NCBI GenBank assembly: GCA_015066115.1
Contig: SVOZ01000001.1
Coordinates: forward strand, 172,802-236,801
DNA: 64,000 nt
Reading direction: 5' to 3'
Source of the DNA: Oscillospiraceae bacterium
GTDB taxonomy: Bacteria; Bacillota; Clostridia; Oscillospirales; Ruminococcaceae
Under the pieces are notes generated by a model, which worked only from the letters and a program-made list of their open reading frames with translations, searched no databases and was not told the origin of the DNA. The translations under genes were made by a program, and so were the position numbers. Below, in pieces: positions 43,394 to 53,474 of this stretch; position 1 is the first letter of the stretch; each line of letters begins with the position of its first letter.

Positions 43394-44143
43394 GTGTTTA
43401 AATTGAATAGTAAAACTAAAATTGCAGTAATATCAGTTTTATCTGTATTGCTGGCTGGCGCTATTCTTGTAGGAGTGATGTTTGGAACCAAACGCCTACC
43501 AAACGATCGGGATGGTACTAATACATCTTCAAGCATCGCAAAAAAAGAACCGCTCAATATACCTGTTGATTTTAACAGACTTAGAGAAATAAATTCCGAT
43601 ATCTATGCCTGGATTTATGTTCCCAACACCAATATTGACTATCCGATTTTACAGCACAGCAAGAATGATGGATTTTATCTCCACCATAATATTTATGGGA
43701 AATATGAATTTGCCGGAACGATTTATAGCGAGAAGGCAAATAATAAGAATTTTTCAGACCCAAATACAGTTCTCTACGGCCACAATATGACAAAAGGTTA
43801 TATGTTTGAAAATCTTCATAAATTCCAAGATAAAATCTTTTTTGAAGAAAATGCCGAGTTTTATATATACACGCCCGATAAAATTTACACCTATGCCATT
43901 GTTTCAGCTTTTCAGCACAATGATTACCACATTATGTACGAATATGATTGTACAAAAGAAAGCGGTTTTCAAAAATTTATTGACCTTATTAAGAATCCAA
44001 AATATAAACTAAAAAATGTAAGGGAAGAGCAGAATATCAGCATAAATGATAAATTTGTGACCCTGAGCACCTGCCTTGGTAATGGAAAGGTGTATCGTTA
44101 TCTTGTTGTTGGTGTGTTAACAGATGTCAAAAACGTAAATTAG
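43394..44143 (+). CDS. srtB: Class B sortase
   Basis: 249 residues. N-terminal membrane anchor (about 6-27) and a sortase domain with H130 in YGHNMTKG, C227 in TLSTC and R235 in VYRYLVVG, the catalytic triad. The LREINSDIYAWIYVPNTNIDYPI segment (in part) is typical of class B. It attaches surface proteins or builds pili by transpeptidation. No sortase substrate gene is adjacent, so its cargo is unknown. Confidence 0.92.
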   Translation: MFKLNSKTKIAVISVLSVLLAGAILVGVMFGTKRLPNDRDGTNTSSSIAKKEPLNIPVDFNRLREINSDIYAWIYVPNTNIDYPILQHSKNDGFYLHHNIYGKYEFAGTIYSEKANNKNFSDPNTVLYGHNMTKGYMFENLHKFQDKIFFEENAEFYIYTPDKIYTYAIVSAFQHNDYHIMYEYDCTKESGFQKFIDLIKNPKYKLKNVREEQNISINDKFVTLSTCLGNGKVYRYLVVGVLTDVKNVN

Positions 44144-44175
44144 TCGTTTTTTCGCCAAATTTAATAAATATTTAT

Positions 44176-44204
44176 TTGAATTTATATAGTAGGAATAGTA
44201 TAAT
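44176..44204 (+). promoter_or_regulatory. Promoter for hprK
   Basis: TTGAAT (44176-44181), 17-bp spacer, TATAAT (44199-44204), 31 bp before the ATG. Confidence 0.75.
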
Positions 44205-44235
44205 AAAAATATAAATCTGTTTAAGGAGAATAATA

Positions 44236-45192
44236 ATGAAAGCGAAGTTTTCTGTAACTCTCGAAAAAATAAAGAATGACTTTAATCTTGAAGAAATTCA
44301 TTCTCCATTTTCTACAGCGGATATGAAGATCTACAGCAACGATGTTAATAGGCCAGGACTAAATTTTGCCGGAGATTATGACTATTTTGATAATAACAGA
44401 ATACAGATTATCGGAAACGCCGAGTACGGATATATTGAAAAGATGAGCGTCGAAGAACGCGAAAAGGTTTTTGATCTGTTTATGTCTCATAAACCGCCGC
44501 TTGTTGTTGTTGCAAGAGCTAATGAGATAATTCCGGAAATGCTTAAGGCTGCTCAAAAGCATGGGGTGTTTTTGATGAGAACTGCGCTTTCGACATCTCG
44601 ATTTATTGCAGGACTCATTTCTTTTCTTCACGTTGAGCTTGCTCCAAGAATTACACAGCACGGAGTTCTTGTTGAGGTCTATGGTGAGGGTGTTCTTATT
44701 TTGGGTGAAAGCGGCGTTGGAAAAAGTGAAACAGCCATCGAGCTTGTAAAACGCGGTCATAGACTTATTGCAGATGATGCGGTTGAAATCAGAAGAGTTT
44801 CTGATAAAACTCTTGTTGGAACTGCTCCCGAAAATATTCGACATTTTGTTGAGCTTCGCGGAATAGGAATAATAAATGTGAGACGGCTTTATGGTATGGG
44901 AGCTGTTAAGGTTACAGAAAAAATAGATATGGTTATAAATCTTGAGCAGTGGAATAATCAGAAAATATATGACCGTATCGGAATTGAAAATGAAAAAATA
45001 GATATACTTGGCGTAACCGTTGGAAGTCTTACAATTCCTGTAAAACCGGGCCGAAATCTTGCAATCATTATTGAGGTTGCGGCAATGAGCAACAGACAAA
45101 AGAAAATGGGATATAATGCGGCTGAAGAACTTTTAAAACAGCTTGGTATGGTTGACGATAAGAGCGTTGGAGATATTGCGCCAAGAGCTTAA
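44236..45192 (+). CDS. hprK: HPr kinase/phosphorylase
   Basis: 318 residues. The C-terminal kinase domain has Walker A GESGVGKSET (about 157) and the HprK signature LRGIGIINVRRLYGMGAV (in part). It phosphorylates HPr on Ser and so controls carbon catabolite repression. First gene of an operon that continues to dnaE with short gaps. Confidence 0.97.
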   Translation: MKAKFSVTLEKIKNDFNLEEIHSPFSTADMKIYSNDVNRPGLNFAGDYDYFDNNRIQIIGNAEYGYIEKMSVEEREKVFDLFMSHKPPLVVVARANEIIPEMLKAAQKHGVFLMRTALSTSRFIAGLISFLHVELAPRITQHGVLVEVYGEGVLILGESGVGKSETAIELVKRGHRLIADDAVEIRRVSDKTLVGTAPENIRHFVELRGIGIINVRRLYGMGAVKVTEKIDMVINLEQWNNQKIYDRIGIENEKIDILGVTVGSLTIPVKPGRNLAIIIEVAAMSNRQKKMGYNAAEELLKQLGMVDDKSVGDIAPRA

Positions 45193-45205
45193 AAGGAGAA
45201 GTGTA

Positions 45206-46165
45206 ATGAAATACTATATTGGAATAGATCTTGGCGGAACAAATATTGCAGTTGGAATTGTTGATGAGAATAATCGGATCGTTGCAAAAAAGAGCGTTCC
45301 CACTAACGCTCCGAGAGCCGTAGAGGCTTATGTTGATGATATGATTAAAACCACGCTTGAACTTTGTGAATCAACAAATATAGCATTAAAGGATGTTGAG
45401 TGGATCGGAGTTGGTTCTCCCGGTTCTGTAAATCCGGTTTCAGGAACGGTTGAGCGTGCTCATAATCTTGGCATTACATCTGCTCCTGTTGCTAAACTTA
45501 TTGAAGAAAAAACATCGGTAAAATGTTTTATTGAAAATGATGCAAATGCGGCGGCTTACGGAGAATTTATTGCCGGTGCCGCAAAAGATGCCACAAATGC
45601 CGTTTGTGTTACTATAGGAACGGGAGTTGGAGGCGGAATTATATTTAACGGAAAAATTTATAGCGGCTCTAATTTCTGCGGAGCAGAGATGGGGCACTGC
45701 GTAATTGAATATAACGGTTTACAGTGCAACTGCGGCAGAAAAGGCTGTCTTGAAAGATACTGTTCGGCAACGGCGCTTATTGATCAGACAAAGGCTGCCA
45801 TGACAGAACATTCGGATAGTGCAATGTGGGATGAATGTGGCGGAAACATTGATGATGTCAATGGAAGAACCGCGTTTGATGCGATGAAAAAAGGCGACAA
45901 ATCTGCAAAAGAGGTTGTCGAAGGGTTTATCGGATATCTTGCGTGTGGATGTGCAAACTTTATAAATATTTTCCAGCCTGATGTTCTTTTAATAGGCGGA
46001 GGAATTTCAAAAGAGGGAGAAACTCTTTTAAAACCCCTAAGAGACATTGTTCAAAAAGAAGCGTTTAATGGGGATGCAAAAAATGCAACCAAAATAGTTG
46101 CGGCATCGCTTGGAAACGATGCCGGAATTATCGGCGCCGCAATGCTCGGTCTTTTATATAACTGA
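45206..46165 (+). CDS. glk: ROK-family glucokinase
   Basis: 319 residues. ATP motif GIDLGGTNIAVGIV, sugar-binding ENDANAAAYGE, GTGVGGG and the ROK zinc motif CNCGRKGCLERYCSA are present. It most likely phosphorylates glucose. The ATG at 45206 follows AAGGAG; the longer frame from 45143 would overlap hprK. It lies between hprK and murB. Confidence 0.9.
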   Translation: MKYYIGIDLGGTNIAVGIVDENNRIVAKKSVPTNAPRAVEAYVDDMIKTTLELCESTNIALKDVEWIGVGSPGSVNPVSGTVERAHNLGITSAPVAKLIEEKTSVKCFIENDANAAAYGEFIAGAAKDATNAVCVTIGTGVGGGIIFNGKIYSGSNFCGAEMGHCVIEYNGLQCNCGRKGCLERYCSATALIDQTKAAMTEHSDSAMWDECGGNIDDVNGRTAFDAMKKGDKSAKEVVEGFIGYLACGCANFINIFQPDVLLIGGGISKEGETLLKPLRDIVQKEAFNGDAKNATKIVAASLGNDAGIIGAAMLGLLYN

Positions 46166-46181
46166 TTCTGAGGTGAAAAAC

Positions 46182-47081
46182 GTGTATCTTGAACTTCAAA
46201 ATGCACTAAAAATAAACAAAATAGATTTTTCTCTGTCAGAACAGATGAAGAATCACACTTCTTTTCGTATCGGAGGGCCTGCAGATGTGTTTGTTATGCC
46301 TGATACGATAGAAAAATGCTGTAAAGTAATTTCACTTTGCAGAGATTTTAACATTCCGTATATTGTTATAGGTAAAGGCTCCAATCTTCTTGTAAAAGAC
46401 GAAGGTGTCAGAGGAGTTGTGATTTGTGTTTCAAACCCTCTTTCTGAGGTTAAACTGATCGATGATAATAAAATTGAGTGTTTTGCCGGGGCACTTTTAT
46501 CAAATATTTGTAATTTTGCTCTTAAACATAGCCTTACGGGAATGGAATTTGCCTATGGGATTCCGGGGAGTTGCGGCGGAGCTGTAGTTATGAATGCCGG
46601 GGCATATGGCGGCGAAATGAAAGATATAGTCTGCGGCTGCAGATACATTGATGAGCAAGGGAATCTTTGCACTATAAGTTCAGAAGAGCTTGATTTTTCT
46701 TACAGACATAGCTTTTTCTCGGGTAAAAATCTCTGCATTGTCAGCGTTGCGTTAAGGCTTAAAAAGGGAAATTATGATGATATTAAAGAAAAAATGACCG
46801 AGCTTTTAAACAGAAGGAAAGAAAAGCAACCTCTTGACCTTGCAAGTGCCGGAAGCACATTTAAGAGACCTGAGGGCAGTTATGCTTCAATGCTTGTTGA
46901 CAATTGTGGGTTGAAGGGTTACAGAATCGGAGATGCTCAGGTTAGCGAAAAGCATGCAGGCTTTGTTGTGAATCTTGAAAATGCAAGCTGTAGCGATGTT
47001 TTACAGCTTATAAAAAATGTTTCCGACATTGTCTATGAAAAAACGGGATATAAATTAGAACCGGAAGTTAAAATTATATGA
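46182..47081 (+). CDS. murB: UDP-N-acetylenolpyruvoylglucosamine reductase
   Basis: 299 residues of type II-like MurB. FAD-binding segments RIGGPADVFVMP and GKGSNLLV, GIPGSCGGAVVMNAGAYGGE (catalytic loop) and AGSTFKRP are visible. It reduces the enolpyruvyl group to make UDP-MurNAc. GTG at 46182 follows GAGGTGA at 5 bp; no ATG nearby fits. Confidence 0.95.
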   Translation: MYLELQNALKINKIDFSLSEQMKNHTSFRIGGPADVFVMPDTIEKCCKVISLCRDFNIPYIVIGKGSNLLVKDEGVRGVVICVSNPLSEVKLIDDNKIECFAGALLSNICNFALKHSLTGMEFAYGIPGSCGGAVVMNAGAYGGEMKDIVCGCRYIDEQGNLCTISSEELDFSYRHSFFSGKNLCIVSVALRLKKGNYDDIKEKMTELLNRRKEKQPLDLASAGSTFKRPEGSYASMLVDNCGLKGYRIGDAQVSEKHAGFVVNLENASCSDVLQLIKNVSDIVYEKTGYKLEPEVKII

Positions 47082-47094
47082 AAGTGGTGAGTTT

Positions 47095-47958
47095 ATGGAA
47101 ATAGTAATTGTAACCGGACTTTCCGGCTCAGGAAAGTCAAGAGCGATGGTTGCGCTTGAGGATATTGGCTTTTTTTGCATTGATAACATGCCGCCACAGC
47201 TTATTCCTAAAATTGCCGAAATGTGTAACGAAGGAAAGAATGACAAGCTCTCAAAGGTTGCTATTGCCGCAGATGTGAGAGGCGGAGATATGTTCTTTTC
47301 TCTCAGTGACGGATTAAACGAACTGAAAAAACAGAATGTTACATATAAAATTCTTTTTCTTGACTGTCTTGATTCGGTTCTTATTCGCAGATATAAGGAA
47401 ACAAGAAGAAAGCATCCACTTGATGATGGGACCGTCTCGGGAACCGAGGTTGCGCTTAAGGCTGAAAGAGAGATGCTTAAAAAAGTCAGAGAGGCTGCCG
47501 ACTATATTGTCGACACCTCGTATATGTCAACCGCACAGTTAAAAGAAAGAATTATAAAGCTTTTTCTTGGCGACAAGAGAAAGTCGATGATAGTTCACTG
47601 CATGTCATTTGGCTTTAAATATGGACTGCCGAGTGAAGCTGATCTTGTTTTTGATGTAAGGTGCTTGCCTAATCCCTTTTATGTTGAGGAACTAAAAAAT
47701 AAAACAGGTTTAGACCAGGCCGTCTATGATTATGTTATGAAATGGGATCAGGCACAACTCTTTAAAGAAAAGCTTTTAGACATGATCGATTCGCTTTTGC
47801 CGATGTATATTGATGAAGGAAAAAGTCAGCTTGTTATTGCTGTTGGATGCACAGGCGGAAAACATCGTTCTGTTGTTTTTTCCGAAATTCTTAATAAGCA
47901 CATATTTGAAAAAGGCATTAACACGGGTATTAACCACAGAGATATTAGTAAAAATTAA
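47095..47958 (+). CDS. rapZ: RapZ/YvcJ nucleotide-binding protein
   Basis: 287 residues. Walker A GLSGSGKS at 8-15, followed by RAMVALEDIGFFCIDNMP, and the C-terminal GCTGGKHRSVVFSE motif. It binds ATP/GTP and, in other bacteria, RNA or nucleotide-sugar-linked signals. The rapZ-whiA pair is conserved in Gram-positives; the usual yvcK gene between them is absent here. Confidence 0.95.
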   Translation: MEIVIVTGLSGSGKSRAMVALEDIGFFCIDNMPPQLIPKIAEMCNEGKNDKLSKVAIAADVRGGDMFFSLSDGLNELKKQNVTYKILFLDCLDSVLIRRYKETRRKHPLDDGTVSGTEVALKAEREMLKKVREAADYIVDTSYMSTAQLKERIIKLFLGDKRKSMIVHCMSFGFKYGLPSEADLVFDVRCLPNPFYVEELKNKTGLDQAVYDYVMKWDQAQLFKEKLLDMIDSLLPMYIDEGKSQLVIAVGCTGGKHRSVVFSEILNKHIFEKGINTGINHRDISKN

Positions 47959-47972
47959 AGCAGGGAAAGGTT

Positions 47973-48890
47973 ATGAGTTTTTCTAACCAGGTTAAAAATG
48001 AAATTTGTGACGCATACAAGATGCCTGAGAGCTGTAAAGCTTCTTTGCTTTACGGCTTGCTTTGCTCTGCAAGAATCTACAATGAAAACGAAATAGAATT
48101 TTTATCTGAATGCAAAGAGGTTTGTATATATTTTTCAAAGCTTTTGGGCCGGCTCTACAGATATAATGTTGATGTTTCAAGATTTTCTGAAAACAAAATG
48201 CAGATTAAAGAGCTTTATCAGGTTAAAATAACCGATAAAATAGCATGTAAAACCATTTGTGATAGCTTTAATTGCGGAAAATATTCTCAGGATATAGGTC
48301 TTATTTCTCTTGATGAAGCAATAACCTGGGCGTTTATCAAAGGTATTTTTTTAGGATGCGGAAGTGTATCAGACCCTGCAACCGATTATCACCTTGAATT
48401 TACATTTAAAGAAAAAAATCATGCTGTTTTTTCTGAAAATATGCTTTCTTCTCTTGGGTTTTTGCCCAAAAGGACAATGAGAAGAGATAATCACATTGTT
48501 TATTTTAAAGACAGTTCGTCCATTGAAGATATTCTTACGGGAATGGGCGCAATAAAGAAAAGCCTTGAACTTATGGACTCAAAGGTTATAAAGGATCTTA
48601 GAAACAGGATAAACAGGCGAAACAACTGTGAAACAGCAAATCTTAAAAAGACGATCGATGTTGCTTTTAAGCAAGTTTCAGCAATAAATTTTATTGTTGC
48701 AAAAAGAGGCATGGATTTTTTGCCGGAAGATTTACAAAGCATCGCAAGGTTCAGACTTGATAATCCAGAAATGTCACTCAGCACTATGGCAAAAGAACTT
48801 AGCGGAGAATTCAGCAAATCAGGTATTGATAGAAGACTTAAAAAAATCGTACAAATCGCAGAGGAATTAAATCAAAGCAAAGGGAAGTGA
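47973..48890 (+). CDS. whiA: WhiA-like DNA-binding regulator
   Basis: 305 residues: an N-terminal LAGLIDADG-homing-endonuclease-like domain without nuclease signature (FLGCGSVSDP region) and a C-terminal helix-turn-helix (about 225-300). WhiA influences sporulation/cell division in several Gram-positives. It precedes dnaE by 4 bp. Confidence 0.93.
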   Translation: MSFSNQVKNEICDAYKMPESCKASLLYGLLCSARIYNENEIEFLSECKEVCIYFSKLLGRLYRYNVDVSRFSENKMQIKELYQVKITDKIACKTICDSFNCGKYSQDIGLISLDEAITWAFIKGIFLGCGSVSDPATDYHLEFTFKEKNHAVFSENMLSSLGFLPKRTMRRDNHIVYFKDSSSIEDILTGMGAIKKSLELMDSKVIKDLRNRINRRNNCETANLKKTIDVAFKQVSAINFIVAKRGMDFLPEDLQSIARFRLDNPEMSLSTMAKELSGEFSKSGIDRRLKKIVQIAEELNQSKGK

Positions 48891-48894
48891 ATTT

Positions 48895-51800
48895 ATGTCC
48901 GGATTTGCACATCTTCACCTTCACACAGAATACAGTTTGCTTGACGGCGCTTGCAGAATAAAGCGTCTTGTTAGTCGCGTTAAAGAGCTCGGACAACCTG
49001 CTGTTGCCATAACAGATCACGGAGTTATGAACGGCGTAATAGATTTTTATAAAGAATGTGTTTCTCAAGGGGTGAAGCCCATTATCGGTTGCGAGGTTTA
49101 TGTTGCACCCCGCACAAGATTTGATAAGGTTTCGGGCATAGACGTTTCGCCTTATCATTTGGTTTTGCTTTGCAAAGACAATGTTGGCTATCAAAACCTT
49201 ATAAAAATGGTCTCGCTTTCTTTTACAGAGGGCTTTTATAACAAGCCAAGAGTTGACCTTGAACTTCTTAGTGAATATTCTGAGGGGCTTATTGCGCTTT
49301 CTGCCTGCCTTGCAGGAGAAATTCCCAGAAAGCTTGTTAATGATGATTATAGCGGTGCTAAAAAAGCCGCAGAAAGATATATAGATATTTTCGGCAAAGA
49401 AAACTTCTTTATTGAAATTCAAGACCACGGAATTGTTGAACAGAAAAAGATCTTAAGTGATCTAAATCGCCTTTCTAATGAGCTTGGTGTGAGCCTTGTT
49501 GCAACAAACGATGCTCACTATATTGAAAAAGATGATTCCAAAATGCAAAATGTCCTTATTAGTATTCAAACCAATAAAACCATCTATGAAGAAGGCGGAC
49601 TTGAGTTTTCAACCGAGGAATTTTATATAAAGTCTGAGCAAGAAATGCAGTCTCTTTTTGCGGGTTATCCCGGGGCGATAGAAAACACCTTAAAAATTGC
49701 CGAGCGCTGCAATGTTACATTTGAGTTTGGAAACACCAAGCTTCCTGTTTACACGGCACCCACGGGTGAGAATAATCGTGACTATTTTTATAGGCTCTGC
49801 TTTGAAGGACTTTACAGAAACTACGGAAAAGATGTTGACAAGAAAATTGTTGATAGGCTTAATTACGAGCTGTCTGTAATAGAAAAAATGGGTTACGTAA
49901 CCTATTATCTAATTGTTTATGATTTTATACGCTTTGCGAAAGAAAAAAACATTCCTGTTGGCCCAGGAAGAGGCTCGGGAGCCGGAAGTCTTGCGGCTTA
50001 CTGCATTGGAATAACAGGAATTGACCCAATCAGATATAATCTCCTTTTTGAGAGATTTTTAAATCCTGAAAGGGTTAGTATGCCGGATTTTGATGTTGAT
50101 TTTTGCTATGAAAGACGGCAGGAAGTAATTGAATATGTTATAAAAAAATACGGTGCAGATCACGTTGCCCAGATCGTAACATTTGGAACAATGGCTGCAA
50201 AACAAGCCATAAGAGATGTTGGAAGAGCGCTCGGAATGAGTTATCAGGCAGTTGATGAAATTGCAAAGCTTGTGCCTAATGATCTGAAAATAACTATAGA
50301 AAAAGCGCTTTCAAGCTCCGAAAAACTAAGGGAAAAATATGAGGAAAGTGCACAGATCAAAGAGCTTATCGATATGGCACAAAAGGTTGAGGGAATGCCA
50401 AGACACAGTTCTATGCATGCTGCAGGCGTTGTTATAACCGATAAACCGGTTTCGGATTACGTACCACTGCAAAAAAATGACGACTCAATTGTTACACAAT
50501 TTCCCATGACCACCCTTGAAGAACTCGGTCTTTTAAAAATGGACTTTTTGGGCCTTAGAACTTTAACTGTTATTGATGATGCCGTTAAGCTTATAAAGAA
50601 AAACAACCCTGATTTTGACGAAAACAACATTGATATTAACGACAAGCGCACCTATCAAATGTTGTCTAAAGGAAACACAAAGGGGGTTTTTCAGTTTGAA
50701 TCAGCAGGAATGCGTGAAGAGCTTATGGCATTAAAGCCCGAATGTATTGAGGATTTAATTGCAATTATTTCACTTTACAGACCCGGTCCTATGGATTCAA
50801 TACCGCAATACAATAAAAACAGGCATAACCCCGAAGCAATAACATATAAGCATCCGCTTTTAAAACCTATTTTAGAGGTTACCTACGGATGCATAGTTTA
50901 TCAGGAACAGGTTATGCAGATTTTCCGCGAGCTTGCGGGTTATTCGCTCGGAAAAGCGGACCTTGTAAGACGTGCAATGTCAAAGAAAAAGTTTGATGTA
51001 ATGGAAAAAGAACGTCAAAACTTCATCTATGGTTCTGAAGAATGTGACGGTGCAATAAAGCGAGGTGTTGATGAAAAAACAGCAAACGAGATTTTTGATC
51101 AAATGTTAAGTTTTGCTTCTTACGCATTTAATAAATCGCACGCCGCTGCGTATGCATTTGTTTCATATAAAACCGCATATCTGAAATGCCATTATCCTGT
51201 TGAATTTATGGCGGCGCTTATGACAAGCGTGCTTGATAATACAGATAAGCTTATTTCATATGTTGCTGCTTGCAGTGAAATGGGCATTAAGGTTTTGCCG
51301 CCCGATATTTCGTACAGTGAAATGGGATTTACTGTTGATAGCGGAAATATCAGGTTTGGATTGCTTGCTATCAAAAATCTTGGAAAAGGCGTGATTTCTG
51401 CTATAATTTCAAGCAGAGCACAAGATGGAATTTTTACATCTTTTTATGATTTTTGCAAGCGATTGCATGGTAAAGAATTTAATAAAAAAGCAATAGAAAG
51501 CCTTATAAAAAGCGGCGCGCTTGATTCTCTTGAATATAACAGGCGTCAAATGCTTGAGGGTTACACATCTGTGCTTGAAAGCATAGATGCTGAGAACAAA
51601 AGGACCATGTTTGGACAGACAAACCTGTTTGCTTTTGAGAGTGAAACGTCTGTTCAAAACGACTACGTAAAGCTTGCTCCCGTTTCGGAATTTCCTAAAG
51701 ATGTTATTTTAAGATTTGAAAAAGAAACAATAGGCATGTTTATTTCAGGGCATCCAATTGCTCCTTATCAGTCTGTTATCTCAAAGCAAAAGTTTGTTAC

Positions 51801-52350
51801 AACTGCACTGCTTCGTGACGAACCTGAAAGATTTTTTGACGGACAAAAAATAAGCATCCTCGGAGTAATCACACAAATTAAAATTAAGAATACTAAGTCG
51901 AATAGATCTATGGCTATGATCATGCTTGAGGACATGGAGGGTTCGATTGAGGTTCTGGTATTTCCCAACGTTCTTCTTAGGTTTGAAAGATCATTAGTTG
52001 AATACAAAACCGATGATAAGAATAGTATTGTTGTAATTAATGGCACGCTTGATATAAAAGATGAGGGAAGCGCTAAGATTATTTGTGATAGTGTGATTTC
52101 ACCTTCTGATTTTTATGTTAAACAGGACAAAAAATTATTTTTAAAAGTTCCATCAAAAGACAGTTATGAATACACAAGTGCTCTTAATATTATCTCAAAC
52201 GGAAACAGGGGAGAATATAATATAGTAATTCGTTTTGCTGACACAAATATGCTTGTTAAGCTTAATGAGAAATTCTCAACTGATTGTTTCATTGATACGA
52301 TCAATAATTTAAAGGATATTTTGGGAGATGCTTGTGTCGTTATTAGATAA
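48895..52350 (+). CDS. dnaE: DNA polymerase III alpha subunit (DnaE)
   Basis: 1151 residues. PHP domain HLHTEYSLLDGA at the start, catalytic Asp cluster MPDFDVDF near residue 396 and KMDFLGLRTL near 550, a helix-hairpin-helix region and an OB-fold in the C-terminal quarter. This is the DnaE type, not PolC. It extends DNA in replication or repair. Gene order whiA-dnaE-pfkA is common in Clostridia. Confidence 0.97.
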   Translation: MSGFAHLHLHTEYSLLDGACRIKRLVSRVKELGQPAVAITDHGVMNGVIDFYKECVSQGVKPIIGCEVYVAPRTRFDKVSGIDVSPYHLVLLCKDNVGYQNLIKMVSLSFTEGFYNKPRVDLELLSEYSEGLIALSACLAGEIPRKLVNDDYSGAKKAAERYIDIFGKENFFIEIQDHGIVEQKKILSDLNRLSNELGVSLVATNDAHYIEKDDSKMQNVLISIQTNKTIYEEGGLEFSTEEFYIKSEQEMQSLFAGYPGAIENTLKIAERCNVTFEFGNTKLPVYTAPTGENNRDYFYRLCFEGLYRNYGKDVDKKIVDRLNYELSVIEKMGYVTYYLIVYDFIRFAKEKNIPVGPGRGSGAGSLAAYCIGITGIDPIRYNLLFERFLNPERVSMPDFDVDFCYERRQEVIEYVIKKYGADHVAQIVTFGTMAAKQAIRDVGRALGMSYQAVDEIAKLVPNDLKITIEKALSSSEKLREKYEESAQIKELIDMAQKVEGMPRHSSMHAAGVVITDKPVSDYVPLQKNDDSIVTQFPMTTLEELGLLKMDFLGLRTLTVIDDAVKLIKKNNPDFDENNIDINDKRTYQMLSKGNTKGVFQFESAGMREELMALKPECIEDLIAIISLYRPGPMDSIPQYNKNRHNPEAITYKHPLLKPILEVTYGCIVYQEQVMQIFRELAGYSLGKADLVRRAMSKKKFDVMEKERQNFIYGSEECDGAIKRGVDEKTANEIFDQMLSFASYAFNKSHAAAYAFVSYKTAYLKCHYPVEFMAALMTSVLDNTDKLISYVAACSEMGIKVLPPDISYSEMGFTVDSGNIRFGLLAIKNLGKGVISAIISSRAQDGIFTSFYDFCKRLHGKEFNKKAIESLIKSGALDSLEYNRRQMLEGYTSVLESIDAENKRTMFGQTNLFAFESETSVQNDYVKLAPVSEFPKDVILRFEKETIGMFISGHPIAPYQSVISKQKFVTTALLRDEPERFFDGQKISILGVITQIKIKNTKSNRSMAMIMLEDMEGSIEVLVFPNVLLRFERSLVEYKTDDKNSIVVINGTLDIKDEGSAKIICDSVISPSDFYVKQDKKLFLKVPSKDSYEYTSALNIISNGNRGEYNIVIRFADTNMLVKLNEKFSTDCFIDTINNLKDILGDACVVIR

Positions 52351-52415
52351 TAGCTTATGATTGTTTTATGAGTATAAAATGATTGATTTGTCCATAAAAA
52401 AGCCGATGTCAAATA

Positions 52416-52444
52416 TTGACATAATTAGTCAGTAGTTATACACT
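52416..52444 (+). promoter_or_regulatory. Promoter for pfkA
   Basis: TTGACA (52416-52421), 17-bp spacer, TACACT (52439-52444), 36 bp before the start. Confidence 0.7.
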
Positions 52445-52480
52445 AATTAATGCATACAATATTGTTGGAGGAATCGTTTT

Positions 52481-53440
52481 ATGAGATCAATCGGTGTTTT
52501 AACAAGTGGCGGAGATGCGCCGGGTATGAATGCGGCTGTTAGAGCCGTTGTTCGTTCTGCGTTAGCAGAAGGATTTAAGGTTTATGGAATATATGATGGA
52601 TATAATGGCTTAATTAAAGGAGATATTCAAGAATTAACAAGAACAAGTGTTTCAAATATAATCAATAAGGGCGGTACCGCAATTTACACAGCAAGATGTC
52701 TCGAATTCAAGAACATGGCAGGTGTTATGAAGGGAAAAGAGACCTGCGAAAAACTTGGCATTGAAGGCCTTGTTGTTATCGGAGGAGATGGTTCTTTCCG
52801 TGGAGCCGCTGATCTTTCATCTGTTGGAATTAACTGTGTTGGAATTCCCGGAACAATTGATAATGATATCGCATGCACAGACTACACAATCGGTTACGAC
52901 ACAGCAATGAATACTGTTGTTGACCTTGTTGATAAATTGCGCGATACCTGCAATTCCCACAGCAGATGCAGTGTTGTTGAGGTTATGGGACGCAGATGTG
53001 GTGACCTTGCTCTTAATGCAGGAATTGCCTGCGGCGCAACAGCGATAATAGTTCCTGAGCTTCCTTTTGATTTTGAAAAAGACATTCTTGCAAAAATTAT
53101 TGAAGCTAAAAAAATAGGAAAGCGTCGTCATTTAATTATGGTTGCCGAGGGCATAGGCGGTTCGCAGGAAATTGCCAAGAAGATCGAGGATGCAACGGGA
53201 ATCGGAACCCGTGCCGCGATTTTAGCTCATATCCAGCGCGGAGGCTCTCCTACAGCTAAAGACAGAATTGTTGCTACAAGAATGGGCGATTATGCTGTAA
53301 ACCTTTTAAAACAGGGAATCGGAAATAGAGTTGTTGCAATGAAAGGCAACGATATTGTTGACTACGATATTCACGAAGCCCTTAAAATGAAGAAAGATAT
53401 TGATAGAAAGCTGTTTGAGCTTGCAGACAAAGTTAGATAA
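52481..53440 (+). CDS. pfkA: ATP-dependent 6-phosphofructokinase
   Basis: 319 residues, the classic bacterial length. TSGGDAPGMNAAVRA at the start binds ATP, GGDGSFRGA and GIPGTIDNDI hold catalytic Asp, and a later effector-binding region is typical of PfkA. It phosphorylates fructose-6-phosphate in glycolysis. GGAGG site; own promoter and terminator. Confidence 0.97.
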   Translation: MRSIGVLTSGGDAPGMNAAVRAVVRSALAEGFKVYGIYDGYNGLIKGDIQELTRTSVSNIINKGGTAIYTARCLEFKNMAGVMKGKETCEKLGIEGLVVIGGDGSFRGAADLSSVGINCVGIPGTIDNDIACTDYTIGYDTAMNTVVDLVDKLRDTCNSHSRCSVVEVMGRRCGDLALNAGIACGATAIIVPELPFDFEKDILAKIIEAKKIGKRRHLIMVAEGIGGSQEIAKKIEDATGIGTRAAILAHIQRGGSPTAKDRIVATRMGDYAVNLLKQGIGNRVVAMKGNDIVDYDIHEALKMKKDIDRKLFELADKVR

Positions 53441-53441
53441 T

Positions 53442-53473
53442 AAAAAAGAACCCTTGTAAAAGGGTTCTTTTTT
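53442..53473. terminator. Bidirectional terminator between pfkA and FAD oxidoreductase
   Basis: A near-perfect 14-bp stem with a short loop (53442-53473), flanked by A and T runs, between converging genes. Confidence 0.9.
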
Positions 53474-53474
53474 A

